The notes beneath the pieces were generated by a model. That model saw nothing but the letters and a program-made list of their open reading frames with translations. It did not search any database and had not been told where the DNA came from. Made by a program: the position numbers and the translations under genes. From DASQTB01 sp035642095 (GTDB taxonomy: Bacteria; Actinomycetota; UBA4738; CALAEC01), in assembly GCA_035642095.1 (NCBI GenBank), contig DASQTB010000048.1:13175-77174 (forward strand): a DNA stretch of 64,000 bases. Direction: 5' to 3'. Of this stretch, positions 17,636-26,529 are shown piece by piece. Each line of letters opens with the position of its first letter. The stretch's first letter is position 1.

Positions 17636-17657
17636 GGGGCCGGCATCCGCCGGCCCC
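17636..17657 (+). terminator. GC-rich hairpin after the subtilase gene
   Basis: GGGGCCGGC (17636-17644) pairs perfectly with GCCGGCCCC (17649-17657) around a 4-nt loop. It sits 20 nt after the stop codon, but no T tract follows. This type is common as a terminator in GC-rich genomes. Confidence 0.55.
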
Positions 17658-17685
17658 TGGCCCGACCTCGGCCAGGTCCGATTGG

Positions 17686-17691
17686 TACGAT
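17686..17691 (+). promoter_or_regulatory. -10 box of leaderless recO
   Basis: TACGAT followed by exactly 6 nt and then the GTG of recO. Transcription would begin at the start codon. No Shine-Dalgarno is present, and no -35 hexamer is evident. Confidence 0.6.
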
Positions 17692-17697
17692 CCGGAC

Positions 17698-18450
17698 GTG
17701 CCGCTGTACAAGGAACAGGGGATCGTCCTGGGCGCGGTCAAGCTCGCGGAGGCCGACAAGATCGTGACCATCCTCACCCAGGGCGAGGGGAAGGTCCGAG
17801 CGGTGGCGAAGGGGATCCGCCGGACCACGTCGAGGTTCGGAGCCCGGCTGGAGCCGTTCACCCACGTCAACCTGATGCTCTACCGGGGCCGGTCCCTCGA
17901 TACAGTGACTCAGGCCGAGATCCTCAGCCCGTTTCGCCCGATCCGCGACGACTTCGGTCTGTTCTCGGCGGGCGAGACGATGCTCGAGTCCGTGGACAAG
18001 GTGGCCGAGGAGCACGAGCGCAACGTCCGCCTGTTCCTTCTTCTGCTCCAGGGCCTCCGGGCACTGGAGACCCGGCCGGCGGATCCCGCCGCGGTGGCCG
18101 AGGCCTTCCTAGTCCGGGTGCTGGGGCTGTCGGGCTTCGCTCCGGCGTTCTCCGCGTGCGCGGTGTGCGGCGACACGTCCGTCGGCCGGTTCTCGGCCTC
18201 GCAGGGGGGAGCGGTGTGCGACGGATGCCGGGACCGGGACGCCCGCCGGGCCAATCCTGCCGCGCTGACCTGGTTGAACGGCCTGGTGGGGGGCGATCTG
18301 GCCGCCGCCGGACAGGGTCCCATCGTCCCGGAGGTCCGCGGCGAGGCCCGGGCGCTGCTGTTCGGGTTCAGCGAGTACCACCTCGACCGCCGGATCCGGA
18401 GCCTCCCGCTCCTGGCTCGGTCGGCCCGCCCCGCGCCGGCGCCGTCATGA
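17698..18450 (+). CDS. recO: DNA repair protein RecO
   Basis: 250 residues. N-terminal OB fold ('PLYKEQGIVLGAVKLAEADKIVTI'), then the helical domain and a zinc site of two CxxC pairs ('CAVCGD' and 'CDGCRD'). RecO loads RecA onto SSB-coated DNA with RecR. The GTG is 6 nt after TACGAT, indicating leaderless expression. The stop overlaps the uppS ATG, the usual recO-uppS arrangement. Confidence 0.95.
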   Translation: MPLYKEQGIVLGAVKLAEADKIVTILTQGEGKVRAVAKGIRRTTSRFGARLEPFTHVNLMLYRGRSLDTVTQAEILSPFRPIRDDFGLFSAGETMLESVDKVAEEHERNVRLFLLLLQGLRALETRPADPAAVAEAFLVRVLGLSGFAPAFSACAVCGDTSVGRFSASQGGAVCDGCRDRDARRANPAALTWLNGLVGGDLAAAGQGPIVPEVRGEARALLFGFSEYHLDRRIRSLPLLARSARPAPAPS

Positions 18451-19178
18451 GCTTCCTCTCGGACCTGGACCGGTCGAGGATCCCCCGCCACGTGGCCATC
18501 ATCATGGACGGCAACGGCCGGTGGGCCGCCCAGCGGGGCCTGGCCAGAACGAAGGGTCATGAGCAGGGTGAGCGAGCGCTGTACGACGTGGTCGAGGGGG
18601 GGCTGGAGATCGGTCTGCCGTTCCTCACCGTCTACGCGTTCTCCACCGAGAACTGGGATCGCCCCCGGTCGGAGGTCCGATTCCTCATGAACTTCAACCG
18701 TACGCTGATCCGGGCCCGTCGCGACGAGTTGAACGAGCGCGGCGTGAGGATCGTCTTCCTGGGCCGCCGCGACTGGCGCCTGCCCCGTTCGGTCCGGCGG
18801 GAGATGGAGGCCGCGGAACGGCTGACCGCGGGCAACACGAAGATGACGCTGGTAATCGCCCTCAACTATGGGGGCAGGACCGAGGTCGTCGACGCGGTCA
18901 GGCGACTCCTGGCGGACCACGATGACGGCCGGCTGCGGGGGGAACGCATCGGGCCGAGGAGCATCTCCCGGCGCCTGTACCTCCCGGAGATCCCCGAGCC
19001 GGATCTCCTGATCCGAACATCGGGGGAGATGCGCACGTCGAACTTCCTCCTCTGGCAGGCGACCTACGCGGAGCTATGGTTCACCCCCGTCCTGTGGCCC
19101 GACTTCGGCCGGGAGCAGCTCTTCGAGGCGATCCGGGACTTCCAGAAACGGGACCGCCGGTTCGGGCGGGTGGAGTGA
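18447..19178 (+). CDS. uppS: Isoprenyl (undecaprenyl) diphosphate synthase
   Basis: 243 residues of the cis-prenyltransferase family. Catalytic region 'IIMDGNGRWA' (Asp21), 'AFSTENW', and C-terminal 'DLLIRTSGEMRTSNFLLWQ'. It makes the C55 lipid carrier for peptidoglycan and other envelope polymers. The start overlaps recO (ATGA) and the stop overlaps the next gene (TGATG). Chain length cannot be read from sequence alone. Confidence 0.95.
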   Translation: MSFLSDLDRSRIPRHVAIIMDGNGRWAAQRGLARTKGHEQGERALYDVVEGGLEIGLPFLTVYAFSTENWDRPRSEVRFLMNFNRTLIRARRDELNERGVRIVFLGRRDWRLPRSVRREMEAAERLTAGNTKMTLVIALNYGGRTEVVDAVRRLLADHDDGRLRGERIGPRSISRRLYLPEIPEPDLLIRTSGEMRTSNFLLWQATYAELWFTPVLWPDFGREQLFEAIRDFQKRDRRFGRVE

Positions 19179-19639
19179 TGCGGTACTTCGCGTATGGCTC
19201 GAACATGGACGCTCGGACCATGCAGCGGTCCGTTCCCGAGGCCTCGCTGGTGGGACCCGGTCGGCTGGAGGGTTTCCGGCTGGAGTTCAACGTGTACTCC
19301 GACCGCTGGGAGGGTGGGGCGGCCAACCTGGAGCCCGATGAGGACGGGCACCTGTGGGGCGTGGTGTGGGACATCCCCGAGGATGCCCTGGAGCGTCTGG
19401 ACACGTTCATCGGCCATCCGACGTTCTACCGGAGGGAGGGCGTCTCGGTCGTGGTCCCGTCCGGCGAACCAACGGAGTGCGTGACCTATCGGGTGGCGCA
19501 CCAGAGGGGGTACGTCCGACCCACCGCACAGTACCTGGCCCGGCTGCGAGGTGCCGTGCGAACCCAGGGCCTTCCGCCCGAAGCGCTCGACATCATCGAG
19601 TCGGCGGCCAGCCCCCCCCAGCCCCACATATCGACGTAG
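19178..19639 (+). CDS. Gamma-glutamylcyclotransferase-like protein
   Basis: 153 residues starting 'MRYFAYGSNMD', the GGCT-fold YGSN motif. A downstream Glu in 'IPEDALERLDTFIG' could be the catalytic acid. The family cyclises gamma-glutamyl peptides to 5-oxoproline; the substrate here is unknown. The ATG overlaps the uppS stop (TGATG), so it is translated with uppS. Confidence 0.85.
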   Translation: MRYFAYGSNMDARTMQRSVPEASLVGPGRLEGFRLEFNVYSDRWEGGAANLEPDEDGHLWGVVWDIPEDALERLDTFIGHPTFYRREGVSVVVPSGEPTECVTYRVAHQRGYVRPTAQYLARLRGAVRTQGLPPEALDIIESAASPPQPHIST

Positions 19640-19640
19640 G

Positions 19641-20747
19641 ATGGTCCGCCTCCGCTGGGAGCAGGTACGGCGGTGGCGTGTGGCTCGGCATCACCTCGAC
19701 CGGCGCGCGCCGAAGGGGCGGCTGGTGGAGGTGGTCAGCGAGGTGTGCGGCCTCCAGGGCCAGGCGCAGTCCGCCGCGGAACTCCAGCTGTGGGCCCGAG
19801 TCGAGGGGGTCACGGCGGAGAACGTTCGCCAGGCGCTGTGGGAACGGCGGATCCTCATCCGGACGTGGGCCCAGCGGGGCACGCTTCACCTCCATGCCGC
19901 CGCCGACTGGCCGGTCTACGCCGCCGCCCTGGGAACCCACGACCGCTGGTGGAAGGGGGCGTGGCTCCGGATGATCGGCATGAGCGCCGAGGAGCTCCGC
20001 CGGACCCTGGACGCGATCCGGGACTCGCTCGGCGCCCGGCCCCTCACCCGCGAGCAGCTCGCCGACAAGGTCGCCGCCCGCGGCGGGTCCGGGTCCCGGG
20101 AGCGGATGCTGTCCGGCTGGGGAGAGATGCTCAAGCCGGCGTCGTTCGAGGGAGCGCTGATCTCCGGACCGGCGAAGGGACGGAGCGTGACGTTCGTCCG
20201 TCCGGACGGTGGCTGAAGGGCTGGAACCCGGTGGACGGCGAGGAGGCCATGCGCGAGGTGCTCCGGCGGTATCTGGCCGCCTACGGACCGTCGACCCGAG
20301 AGGAGTTCGCCGCGTGGTGGGGCACCCAGCCCGCCCCCGCCGGACGGGTCCTGGCCTCGATGCCGGACGGGGGGCTGGAACAGGTCCACGTGGCCGGACG
20401 ACGTGGGCCCGGTCGGCCGCCGTCCCGGCGATGAGAGCGAAGCCCGGAAGGAGCCCGGTCGTGCTGCTCCCGGCGTTCGACGTCTACACGGTCGGCTTCC
20501 GGCACCGGGAGCAGCTCGTCGAGGGGCGACACGGCAAGCGGGTGTTCCGCCAGGCGGGATGGATCTCCCCGTGGTGCTGATCGACGGTCGGGCCGCCGGG
20601 GTGTGGTCCCACGAGCGGAACGGCGGGACCATCGAGGTGACCGTCGAGATGCTCGGGCGGCCGACGGCCGCCCAGAAGAAGGCGATCGCCGGGGAGGCGG
20701 ATCGGTTGGGCGCATTCCTCGAGGGGCCGGTTCGGGTGTCGATGTAG
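19641..20747 (+). pseudogene. AlkZ/YcaQ-like winged-helix DNA glycosylase family gene, frameshifted
   Basis: The winged-helix DNA-binding domain family (HTH_42, relatives of AlkZ glycosylases) is recognised from 'CGLQGQAQSAAELQLWARV', 'RTWAQRGTLHLHAAADWP', 'YLAAYGPSTREEFAAWWG', 'VVLLPAFDVYTVGFRHREQ' and 'VLIDGRAAGVWSHER'. These segments lie in three successive frames. Breaks are near 20208, 20402 and 20567, each equivalent to losing one base beside a G or C run. If restored, the product would be about 370 residues, the family length. No full product can be made from the sequence as given. Confidence 0.8.
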
Positions 20748-20750
20748 GCT
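20745..20750 (+). promoter_or_regulatory. -10 box of the leaderless oxidase gene
   Basis: TAGGCT, then 6 nt, then ATG at 20757. This is the same geometry as recO and lepA. Confidence 0.55.
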
Positions 20751-20756
20751 CGATCG

Positions 20757-21272
20757 ATGGGCCGGCTGACCGAGGAGATGAAGCGGGTGATTCGCGAGCA
20801 GCGGCTGGCCCACGTGGCCACCGTCCGCCCCGACGGCACCCCCAACCTGTCGCCGAAGGCCACCACCACCGTGTGGGACGACGACCACCTGATCTTCGCC
20901 GACCTCCGCTCGCCCGGCACGGTGGCGAACATCCGACAGAACCCGTCGGTGGAGGTCAACGTAGTCGATCCGTTCCTCCGCAAGGGATACCGGTTCCGGG
21001 GCACGGCCGAGGTGTTCACCGAGGGAGCGTTCTTCCAGGAAGCCGTCGGCTTCTTCGGACGGGGAGCGGACGCGGTGGAACGCCCTGAAGAGCGGATCCA
21101 CAGCATCGTCCTGATCGAGGTGGATCGAGCGCTGCCGCTGCTGTCGCCGGCGTACGAGCTGGGCCCCACCGAGGAGGAGGTGCTGGCCTTCTGGAAGCGG
21201 TACTACGGCTCGCTCCAGCGCCCCCCCTCGCCGAGCCCCGCTACCGGGTCCGAGCCGGGAGCTTCGTTCTGA
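20757..21272 (+). CDS. Pyridoxamine 5'-phosphate oxidase-family flavin/F420-binding protein
   Basis: 171 residues of the split beta-barrel fold. Typical motifs are 'LAHVATVRPDGTPNLSPK', 'LIFADLRSPGTVANIRQNP' and 'GYRFRGTAEVF'. Members use FMN or F420 to reduce varied substrates; the substrate is unknown. The ATG follows TAGGCT by 6 nt, without a Shine-Dalgarno. The C-terminal Ser/Pro-rich tail looks disordered. Confidence 0.85.
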   Translation: MGRLTEEMKRVIREQRLAHVATVRPDGTPNLSPKATTTVWDDDHLIFADLRSPGTVANIRQNPSVEVNVVDPFLRKGYRFRGTAEVFTEGAFFQEAVGFFGRGADAVERPEERIHSIVLIEVDRALPLLSPAYELGPTEEEVLAFWKRYYGSLQRPPSPSPATGSEPGASF

Positions 21273-22006
21273 GGGGCCTGCCCCGACTGTACGGGGATCT
21301 CGCTCGGTGGTTCCCGTTGATCACCGCTCCGGAAGAGTACGCGGACGAGGCGGAGATGTACCGACAAATCCTTGTCGAGGCGGTCGGCGGGCCGATCGAC
21401 ACCGTCCTTGAGCTGGGCAGCGGCGGAGGGAACAACGCGTCCCACCTGAAGCGGCACTTCTCGATGACGCTGACGGATCTGTCGCCCGACATGCTGGCCG
21501 TCAGCCGATCTCTGAACCCGGAGTGCGAGCACGTCCAGGGAGACATGCGGACCCTGCGGCTGGGCCGTCAGTTCGATGCCGTGTTCGCCCACGACGCGAT
21601 CGACTACATGACCAAGGCCGCCGATCTCCGAGCGGCCATCGGCACGGCCTTCGCCCACTGCCGGCCGGGGGGCGTGGCCCTGTTCGTCCCGGACGAGATC
21701 AAGGAGCGGTTCCGACCCCGGACCGATCACGGGGGCAACGACGACGGGGAACGGGGGGCCCGGTATCTGGAATGGACGTGGGACCCCGATCCTCATGACG
21801 ACACCTACCTGGTGGACTTCGCCTATCTCCTCCGGGACGGCCTGGACGTGACCGTGGAGCACGACCGCCACGTCTGCGGGGTGTTCCCCCGGGCTCTGTG
21901 GCTCGACCTCCTTTCGGAGGCGGGGTTCCGGGCCCAGAGCCGGACCATCCATCGCGTCGACCAGGAGGTCGGGTCGGAGGGGTTCATCGCGGTCCGGCCG
22001 GGCTGA
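21269..22006 (+). CDS. SAM-dependent methyltransferase (class I), start uncertain
   Basis: About 245 residues. SAM-binding motif I 'VLELGSGGGNNASHL', motif II region 'MTLTDLSPDMLAVSRSLNP', acidic 'GDMRTLRLGRQFDAVFAHD'. The first standard start is TTG 21317, but the homologous-looking N-terminus 'LPRLYGDLARWFPLITAPEEY' begins upstream with no ATG, GTG or TTG. CTG codons are at 21269 (overlapping the previous stop as CTGA) and 21278. Substrate unknown. A purine-rich GAGGGG lies just before the second CTG. Confidence 0.8.
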   Translation: MRGLPRLYGDLARWFPLITAPEEYADEAEMYRQILVEAVGGPIDTVLELGSGGGNNASHLKRHFSMTLTDLSPDMLAVSRSLNPECEHVQGDMRTLRLGRQFDAVFAHDAIDYMTKAADLRAAIGTAFAHCRPGGVALFVPDEIKERFRPRTDHGGNDDGERGARYLEWTWDPDPHDDTYLVDFAYLLRDGLDVTVEHDRHVCGVFPRALWLDLLSEAGFRAQSRTIHRVDQEVGSEGFIAVRPG

Positions 22007-22051
22007 ACCTTCCGGCCGGCGGCCCTCATCCTGCTCTCATCTCCCACGATC

Positions 22052-22057
22052 TACGCT
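22052..22057 (+). promoter_or_regulatory. -10 box of the response-regulator gene
   Basis: TACGCT, then 7 nt, then ATG at 22065. This fits a leaderless transcript for the two-component operon. Confidence 0.5.
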
Positions 22058-22064
22058 GTTCGGA

Positions 22065-22736
22065 ATGCGTGTGCTCGTGGTCGAGGACGATGCCCGGATG
22101 GCCGAGCTCCTCCGGAGGGGGCTCCAGGAGGAAGGATACGCGGTCGATGTGGTCTCCACCGGCGAGGAAGGCGTGTGGCTGGGGACGGAGAACGACTACG
22201 ACGCCGTGGTCCTGGACGTGATGCTCCCCGACGGCGACGGCTTCGAGGTGTGCCGGCGGCTCCGGCAGGCCGACCGATGGGCCCCGGTGATGATGCTCAC
22301 GGCCCGCGACGCAGTGCCGGACCGGGTGGCCGGGCTCGACGCCGGAGCGGACGACTACCTGACGAAGCCGTTCTCTTTCCAGGAGCTGTTCGCTCGGGTC
22401 CGGGCCCTGGTCCGCAGGGGAGTGGGGGAGCGGCCGGCCGTCCTGGAGGTGGGAGACTTGAGGTTGGATCCGGCCACCCGGCGCGTGCATCGAGGGGATG
22501 AGGAGCTCTCGTTGACCGCTAAGGAAGCCGCCCTCCTGGAGTACTTCCTGCGCCATCCCGGAGAGGTGCTCACCAGGGCTCAGATCATCGAGCACGTGTG
22601 GGACTTCGCCTACGACGGCGGCTCGAACGTGGTCGACGTGTACGTCCGGTACCTCAGGGAGAAGGTCGACCGGCCGTTCGGGCATCGGTCGATCGAGACG
22701 GTCCGTGGCGCGGGGTACCGCCTCCGGGAGGGGTAA
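22065..22736 (+). CDS. OmpR/PhoB-family response regulator
   Basis: 223 residues. Receiver domain with acidic pocket 'VVEDDA', phosphoacceptor Asp51 in 'AVVLDVMLPDGDG' and Lys101 in 'DDYLTKPFSFQEL'; then a winged-helix DNA-binding domain ('LSLTAKEAALLEYFLRHPG', 'NVVDVYVRYLREKVDRPFG'). The histidine kinase follows 3 nt later, so they form a pair. The signal sensed is unknown. No operator is recognised nearby. Confidence 0.94.
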   Translation: MRVLVVEDDARMAELLRRGLQEEGYAVDVVSTGEEGVWLGTENDYDAVVLDVMLPDGDGFEVCRRLRQADRWAPVMMLTARDAVPDRVAGLDAGADDYLTKPFSFQELFARVRALVRRGVGERPAVLEVGDLRLDPATRRVHRGDEELSLTAKEAALLEYFLRHPGEVLTRAQIIEHVWDFAYDGGSNVVDVYVRYLREKVDRPFGHRSIETVRGAGYRLREG

Positions 22737-22739
22737 GGG

Positions 22740-24095
22740 ATGCCGATCCGCGTTCGTCTCACGCTGGTCTTCCTGGTAGCTATGGCCGCCGTCATGCTGG
22801 CCACGGGGGTCTTCCTGACCCTTCGGCTCCGAGCGGAGCTCGAGAACGCTGTCGATGCGGGGCTCCGGTCCCGGGCCGAGACGCTCCTCGCCGCCCTCGA
22901 CCCCGCCGACCCCAGCCTCGGACCGGTGGACCCGCTGGCCGAGGAGGACGAGGCCTTCACCCAGCTCCTAGCCGAGAACGGCACCGTGGTCGAGTCATCG
23001 CCGATCCTGGAGGGCCGTCCCCTTCTCCCCCCAGCGACGGTGCGGGTCCTGAGCGGGCCGGCGTTCCTGGAACGGACCGTGCCGACCGCGGAGGAGCCCG
23101 TCCCGGCTCGGATCCTGGCCCTGCCTGCAGGCGGCGGTCTGGTCGTCGTGGTGGCGTCGTCGCTCGAGGAGCAGCGCGAGGCCGTGGCCGCCCTGGTGGG
23201 ACTGCTGGCGGTGGGCGGGCCCGCGGCACTGACTGTGGCCACGGTGGTCGTATGGCTCCTGACCGGCTGGGCCTTCCGGCCGGTCGAGCGGATGAGGACC
23301 GAGGCGGAGGCGGTGTCGATGTCCGAGCCCGATCGACGGCTGACCGTGCCGAGAACCCGGGACGAGGTGGCCGCCCTGGCCGGGTCGTTGAACCGGATGC
23401 TGGACCGGCTGGAGGAGGCCCTCGATCGGGAGCGCAGGTTCGTCGACGACGCCAGCCACGAGCTCCGAACGCCGGTGGCCGCCCTCAAGGCTGAGCTCGA
23501 GCTGGCGTTGTCCAGGTCGAGGACGAAGGAGGAGCTCGAGGCGGCCGCGCGCCGGGCCGCGGCGGACTCCGAGGCGCTGGCCCGGCTCACCGAGGACCTC
23601 CTCGTCCTGGCCCGGGCGGACCGGGGCCGGCTGCCGGTCCGGCCGGCGGCCGTGGACCTCGACGAGGTGATGGATCAGGTGGCGCGGGCCCTGTCCCACC
23701 GGGCCTCCGAGGCCGGTGTCACGGTGGAGCGCCGGGTCGACGCCACACAGCCAGCCCGGGTCGATCCCGTCCGGCTGAGCCAGGCCCTGTCGAACCTTCT
23801 GGACAACGCCGTCCGGCACACCCCGCCCGGCGGGCGGGTCCGGCTCACCGCCTCGCGGGTCGACGGGGCGGTGGTCCTGGAGGTGGCCGATACCGGTCCG
23901 GGGTTCTCCCCCGAGACCCTGGCCCACCCGTTCGAGCCGTTCGCCCGGGCATCGACGGTCCGCGGCCGCGAGGGGGGCGCCGGCCTGGGGATGGCCATCG
24001 TCAGGGCCGTGCTCGAGGCCCACGGCGGGTCGGTCACCCTCGACAACCCGGATAGCGGCGGAGCCCGGGTCCGGCTCCGGTTCCCCGGCGCCTAG
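22740..24095 (+). CDS. Sensor histidine kinase
   Basis: 451 residues. First membrane helix near 8-28, an extracytoplasmic loop (about 30-135), second helix near 150-175, a HAMP linker, HisKA with His240 in 'FVDDASHELRTPVAAL', and an ATP-binding domain with N box 'LSNLLDNAVRHTPPGG', 'DTGPGFSPE' and 'GAGLGMAIVRAVLEAHGG'. It is cotranscribed with the response regulator. The sensor loop gives no clue to the ligand. Confidence 0.94.
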   Translation: MPIRVRLTLVFLVAMAAVMLATGVFLTLRLRAELENAVDAGLRSRAETLLAALDPADPSLGPVDPLAEEDEAFTQLLAENGTVVESSPILEGRPLLPPATVRVLSGPAFLERTVPTAEEPVPARILALPAGGGLVVVVASSLEEQREAVAALVGLLAVGGPAALTVATVVVWLLTGWAFRPVERMRTEAEAVSMSEPDRRLTVPRTRDEVAALAGSLNRMLDRLEEALDRERRFVDDASHELRTPVAALKAELELALSRSRTKEELEAAARRAAADSEALARLTEDLLVLARADRGRLPVRPAAVDLDEVMDQVARALSHRASEAGVTVERRVDATQPARVDPVRLSQALSNLLDNAVRHTPPGGRVRLTASRVDGAVVLEVADTGPGFSPETLAHPFEPFARASTVRGREGGAGLGMAIVRAVLEAHGGSVTLDNPDSGGARVRLRFPGA

Positions 24096-24133
24096 AGGAT
24101 TCATCCTCGACTCATCGGGGTCTCATCGGCCCT

Positions 24134-24364
24134 GTGGCCGCCTGGACGGCGGGGGACGTTCCTCCGATCACCCTGGAGCAGGACATCGTGGTCCGGGAGG
24201 GACGGTCCCTGACCGTGACGGGAGGGTCCTACGACGACGTGATCGTGTTCCGAGAGATCCTGGCCCCGGACGGCGACGTCGAGTTCAAGTACTACGCCCG
24301 GGGGACCGGCGTGATCCGGGAGAAGCCCCCCGACGGCCAGGTCGACCTGATCTCCTGCACCTGA
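24134..24364 (+). CDS. Small hypothetical protein
   Basis: 76 residues, GTG start. The segment 'SYDDVIVFREI' followed by 'VEFKYYARGTGVIRE' resembles a C-terminal repeat found in some secreted proteins, but there is no signal peptide, so it may be the remnant of a longer gene. It follows the kinase by 38 nt. Family not identified. Confidence 0.45.
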   Translation: MAAWTAGDVPPITLEQDIVVREGRSLTVTGGSYDDVIVFREILAPDGDVEFKYYARGTGVIREKPPDGQVDLISCT

Positions 24365-24370
24365 AGCCGT

Positions 24371-25036
24371 TCAAGTGGGTGGCAAGCCAAGGGCCGCTCG
24401 AACCGCCGGATCCTCCAGTGATCGGGCGGTGACATCGGCCTCGACCGGCAGGTCGGGGAGATACGGGATGCCGATCACGAACAGGCCGGCCGCTCGGGCG
24501 GCCGCGGCGCCGCGGGGCGAGTCCTCGACGGCGACCGTGGCTTCCGGTGAGGCGCCGAGACGGCGACAGGCCTCCAGATAGAGGTCGGGAGCCGGCTTGG
24601 GCCGGGGCACCTCATCGCTGGCCACGACGGCATCGAAGGCGTCCCCGATGCCGGAGCCGCCCAAGGCCAGCTCGACCAGCTGACGGTGAGAGTTCGAGGC
24701 GACCGCCAGGGGCCGCCGGCCCCTCAGCTCGGCGATCAGGTCGAGGGCCCCGGGCATGGGGTCCAATCGCCCGGCGAACTCCTCGGCCGCCAGCGCGACC
24801 AGCTCGGTGATGAGCGCGTTGGCGCTCCGCCGCCGATCGAGCAGCCCTTCGAGCGCCCGCCCGGTCTCCGGGAGCGACCCGCCGATCAGGAGCCGCTTCG
24901 CCTCGGCGCCGTACGTCTTCCCGTACCGGGAGAAGAGCCTGGTCTCGGCCCGAGTCCAGGCCGCCTCGCTGTCGAGGAGGACCCCGTCGCAGTCGAACAC
25001 GACCGCCGGCTCGGGGCCCGGAGGGGAGCGACGCAT
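24371..25036 (-). CDS. HAD-superfamily phosphatase (beta-phosphoglucomutase-like)
   Basis: 221 residues. HAD motif I 'VFDCDGVLLDSE', motif II 'AVASNSHRQL', motif III 'RPKPAPDLYLEACRRLG' and motif IV 'AVEDSPRGAAAARAAG'. The helical cap after motif I places it with subclass I phosphatases and phosphoglucomutases acting on small sugar phosphates. Substrate unknown. It converges with the preceding small gene and diverges from glyS. Confidence 0.88.
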   Translation of the reverse strand: MRRSPPGPEPAVVFDCDGVLLDSEAAWTRAETRLFSRYGKTYGAEAKRLLIGGSLPETGRALEGLLDRRRSANALITELVALAAEEFAGRLDPMPGALDLIAELRGRRPLAVASNSHRQLVELALGGSGIGDAFDAVVASDEVPRPKPAPDLYLEACRRLGASPEATVAVEDSPRGAAAARAAGLFVIGIPYLPDLPVEADVTARSLEDPAVRAALGLPPT

Positions 25037-25056
25037 CGACGCAGGATACGCGGAGG

Positions 25057-25062
25057 TAGGAT
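25057..25062 (+). promoter_or_regulatory. -10 box of glyS
   Basis: TAGGAT, 48 nt before the glyS ATG, which also has AAAGGAG 8-14 nt upstream. Unlike most promoters here, this one gives a normal leader. Confidence 0.45.
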
Positions 25063-25110
25063 GGTCGCACGCCAGCGGCCGCAGCCGGCGGCCGGGAAAG
25101 GAGCCTCACG

Positions 25111-26487
25111 ATGGCCGACCTGATGGACGCCATCACCTCTCTGGCCAAGCGCCGGGGGATCGTCTTCCAGTCCAGCGAGATCTACGGCGGCCTGCGGTCG
25201 TTCTGGGACTACGGGCCGTTGGGAGTGGAGCTGAAGCGCAACGTCCGGGCGGCGTGGTGGCGGGACGTGGTCCAGCTACGGGACAACGTGGTCGGGCTGG
25301 AGTCCTCGATCATGATGTCGCCCCGAGTGTGGGAGGCCTCCGGACATCTCGAATCGTTCACCGATCCCTTAGTGGAGTGCCTGAACTGCCACCAGCGGTT
25401 CCGGGCTGACCATCTCCCCGGGTTCCACGAGCCGCAATCCGGGGCCGAGGAGGGGAGCGAGGGCACGGTGGAGATGGACCACCCCAAATGCCCGAACTGC
25501 GGCCACGACCGGTTCACCGACCCGAGGAACTTCAACCTGATGTTCAAGACGTACATGGGACCGGTGGAGGAGTCGGGCAACGAGGTGTTCCTCCGCCCCG
25601 AGACGGCGCAGGGCATGTTCGTGGATTTCAGCACGGTCCAGTCGACCAGCCGGAAGAAGCTGCCGTTCGGGATCGCCCAGATCGGGAAGTCGTTCCGCAA
25701 CGAGATCACGCCGGGGAACTTCATTTACCGAACACGGGAGTTCGAGCAGATGGAGATGGAGTTCTTCGTCGAGCCCGGCACCGACGAGGACTGGCACGAG
25801 TACTGGATCGAGCAGCGCCTCGACTGGTACCGGCGCCTGGGGATGAAAGAGGAGAACCTCCGGGTCCGGGAGCACGAGCAAGACGAGCTGAGTCACTACT
25901 CGAAGCGAACGGTCGATATCGAGTACCGGTTCCCGTTCACCGACTGGGGGGAGCTCGAGGGGATCGCTAACCGCACGGATTTCGACCTCAAGGCTCATGA
26001 AAAGTACTCCGGCCAGGACCTGACGTACTTCGACCAGGAGAGGGAGGAGCGGTTCCACCCGTACGTCATCGAGCCGGCGGCGGGCGTGGACCGAGCCGCG
26101 CTGGCCTTCCTGTGCGATGGCTACGCGGTCGAGGAAGCTCCTAACGCCAAGGGGCAGATGGAGAAGCGCACGGTGCTCAAGCTCCACAGGGACCTGGCCC
26201 CGGTCAAGGTGGCGGTCCTACCGCTCAGTCGGAACGAGAAGCTCGTGCCGAAGGCGCGAGAGGTCTTCGACCTGGTCAAGGGGACGTGGATGTGCGACTA
26301 CGACGACGCCGGCTCGATCGGCCGCCGGTACCGCCGGCAGGACGAGGTGGGAACGCCGGTCTGCGTCACGGTCGACTTCGAGAGTCTCGACGACCAGGCG
26401 GTGACCGTGCGTGACCGAGACTCGATGCAGCAGGATCGCCTTCCGATCGGTCAGTTGTCCGAGCATCTCGCCGAGCGGCTGGCCTGA
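25111..26487 (+). CDS. glyS: Glycyl-tRNA synthetase, single-chain dimeric type
   Basis: 458 residues, class II. Motif 1 region '[20 protein letters not shown]', motif 2 '[20 protein letters not shown]' and the glycine pocket '[11 protein letters not shown]'; zinc-like CxxC pairs in 'CLNCHQRF' and 'CPNCGHDRF'; C-terminal anticodon-binding domain ('[16 protein letters not shown]'). It charges tRNA-Gly. A strong AAAGGAG precedes the ATG. In many actinobacteria it lies next to ppdK or dgt; here 24 kb of accessory genes separate them. Confidence 0.96.
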   Translation: MADLMDAITSLAKRRGIVFQSSEIYGGLRSFWDYGPLGVELKRNVRAAWWRDVVQLRDNVVGLESSIMMSPRVWEASGHLESFTDPLVECLNCHQRFRADHLPGFHEPQSGAEEGSEGTVEMDHPKCPNCGHDRFTDPRNFNLMFKTYMGPVEESGNEVFLRPETAQGMFVDFSTVQSTSRKKLPFGIAQIGKSFRNEITPGNFIYRTREFEQMEMEFFVEPGTDEDWHEYWIEQRLDWYRRLGMKEENLRVREHEQDELSHYSKRTVDIEYRFPFTDWGELEGIANRTDFDLKAHEKYSGQDLTYFDQEREERFHPYVIEPAAGVDRAALAFLCDGYAVEEAPNAKGQMEKRTVLKLHRDLAPVKVAVLPLSRNEKLVPKAREVFDLVKGTWMCDYDDAGSIGRRYRRQDEVGTPVCVTVDFESLDDQAVTVRDRDSMQQDRLPIGQLSEHLAERLA

Positions 26488-26529
26488 CCGGGTCTGACAT
26501 TTCGGCCCCGGCCCGTCATCATTGGGGAG

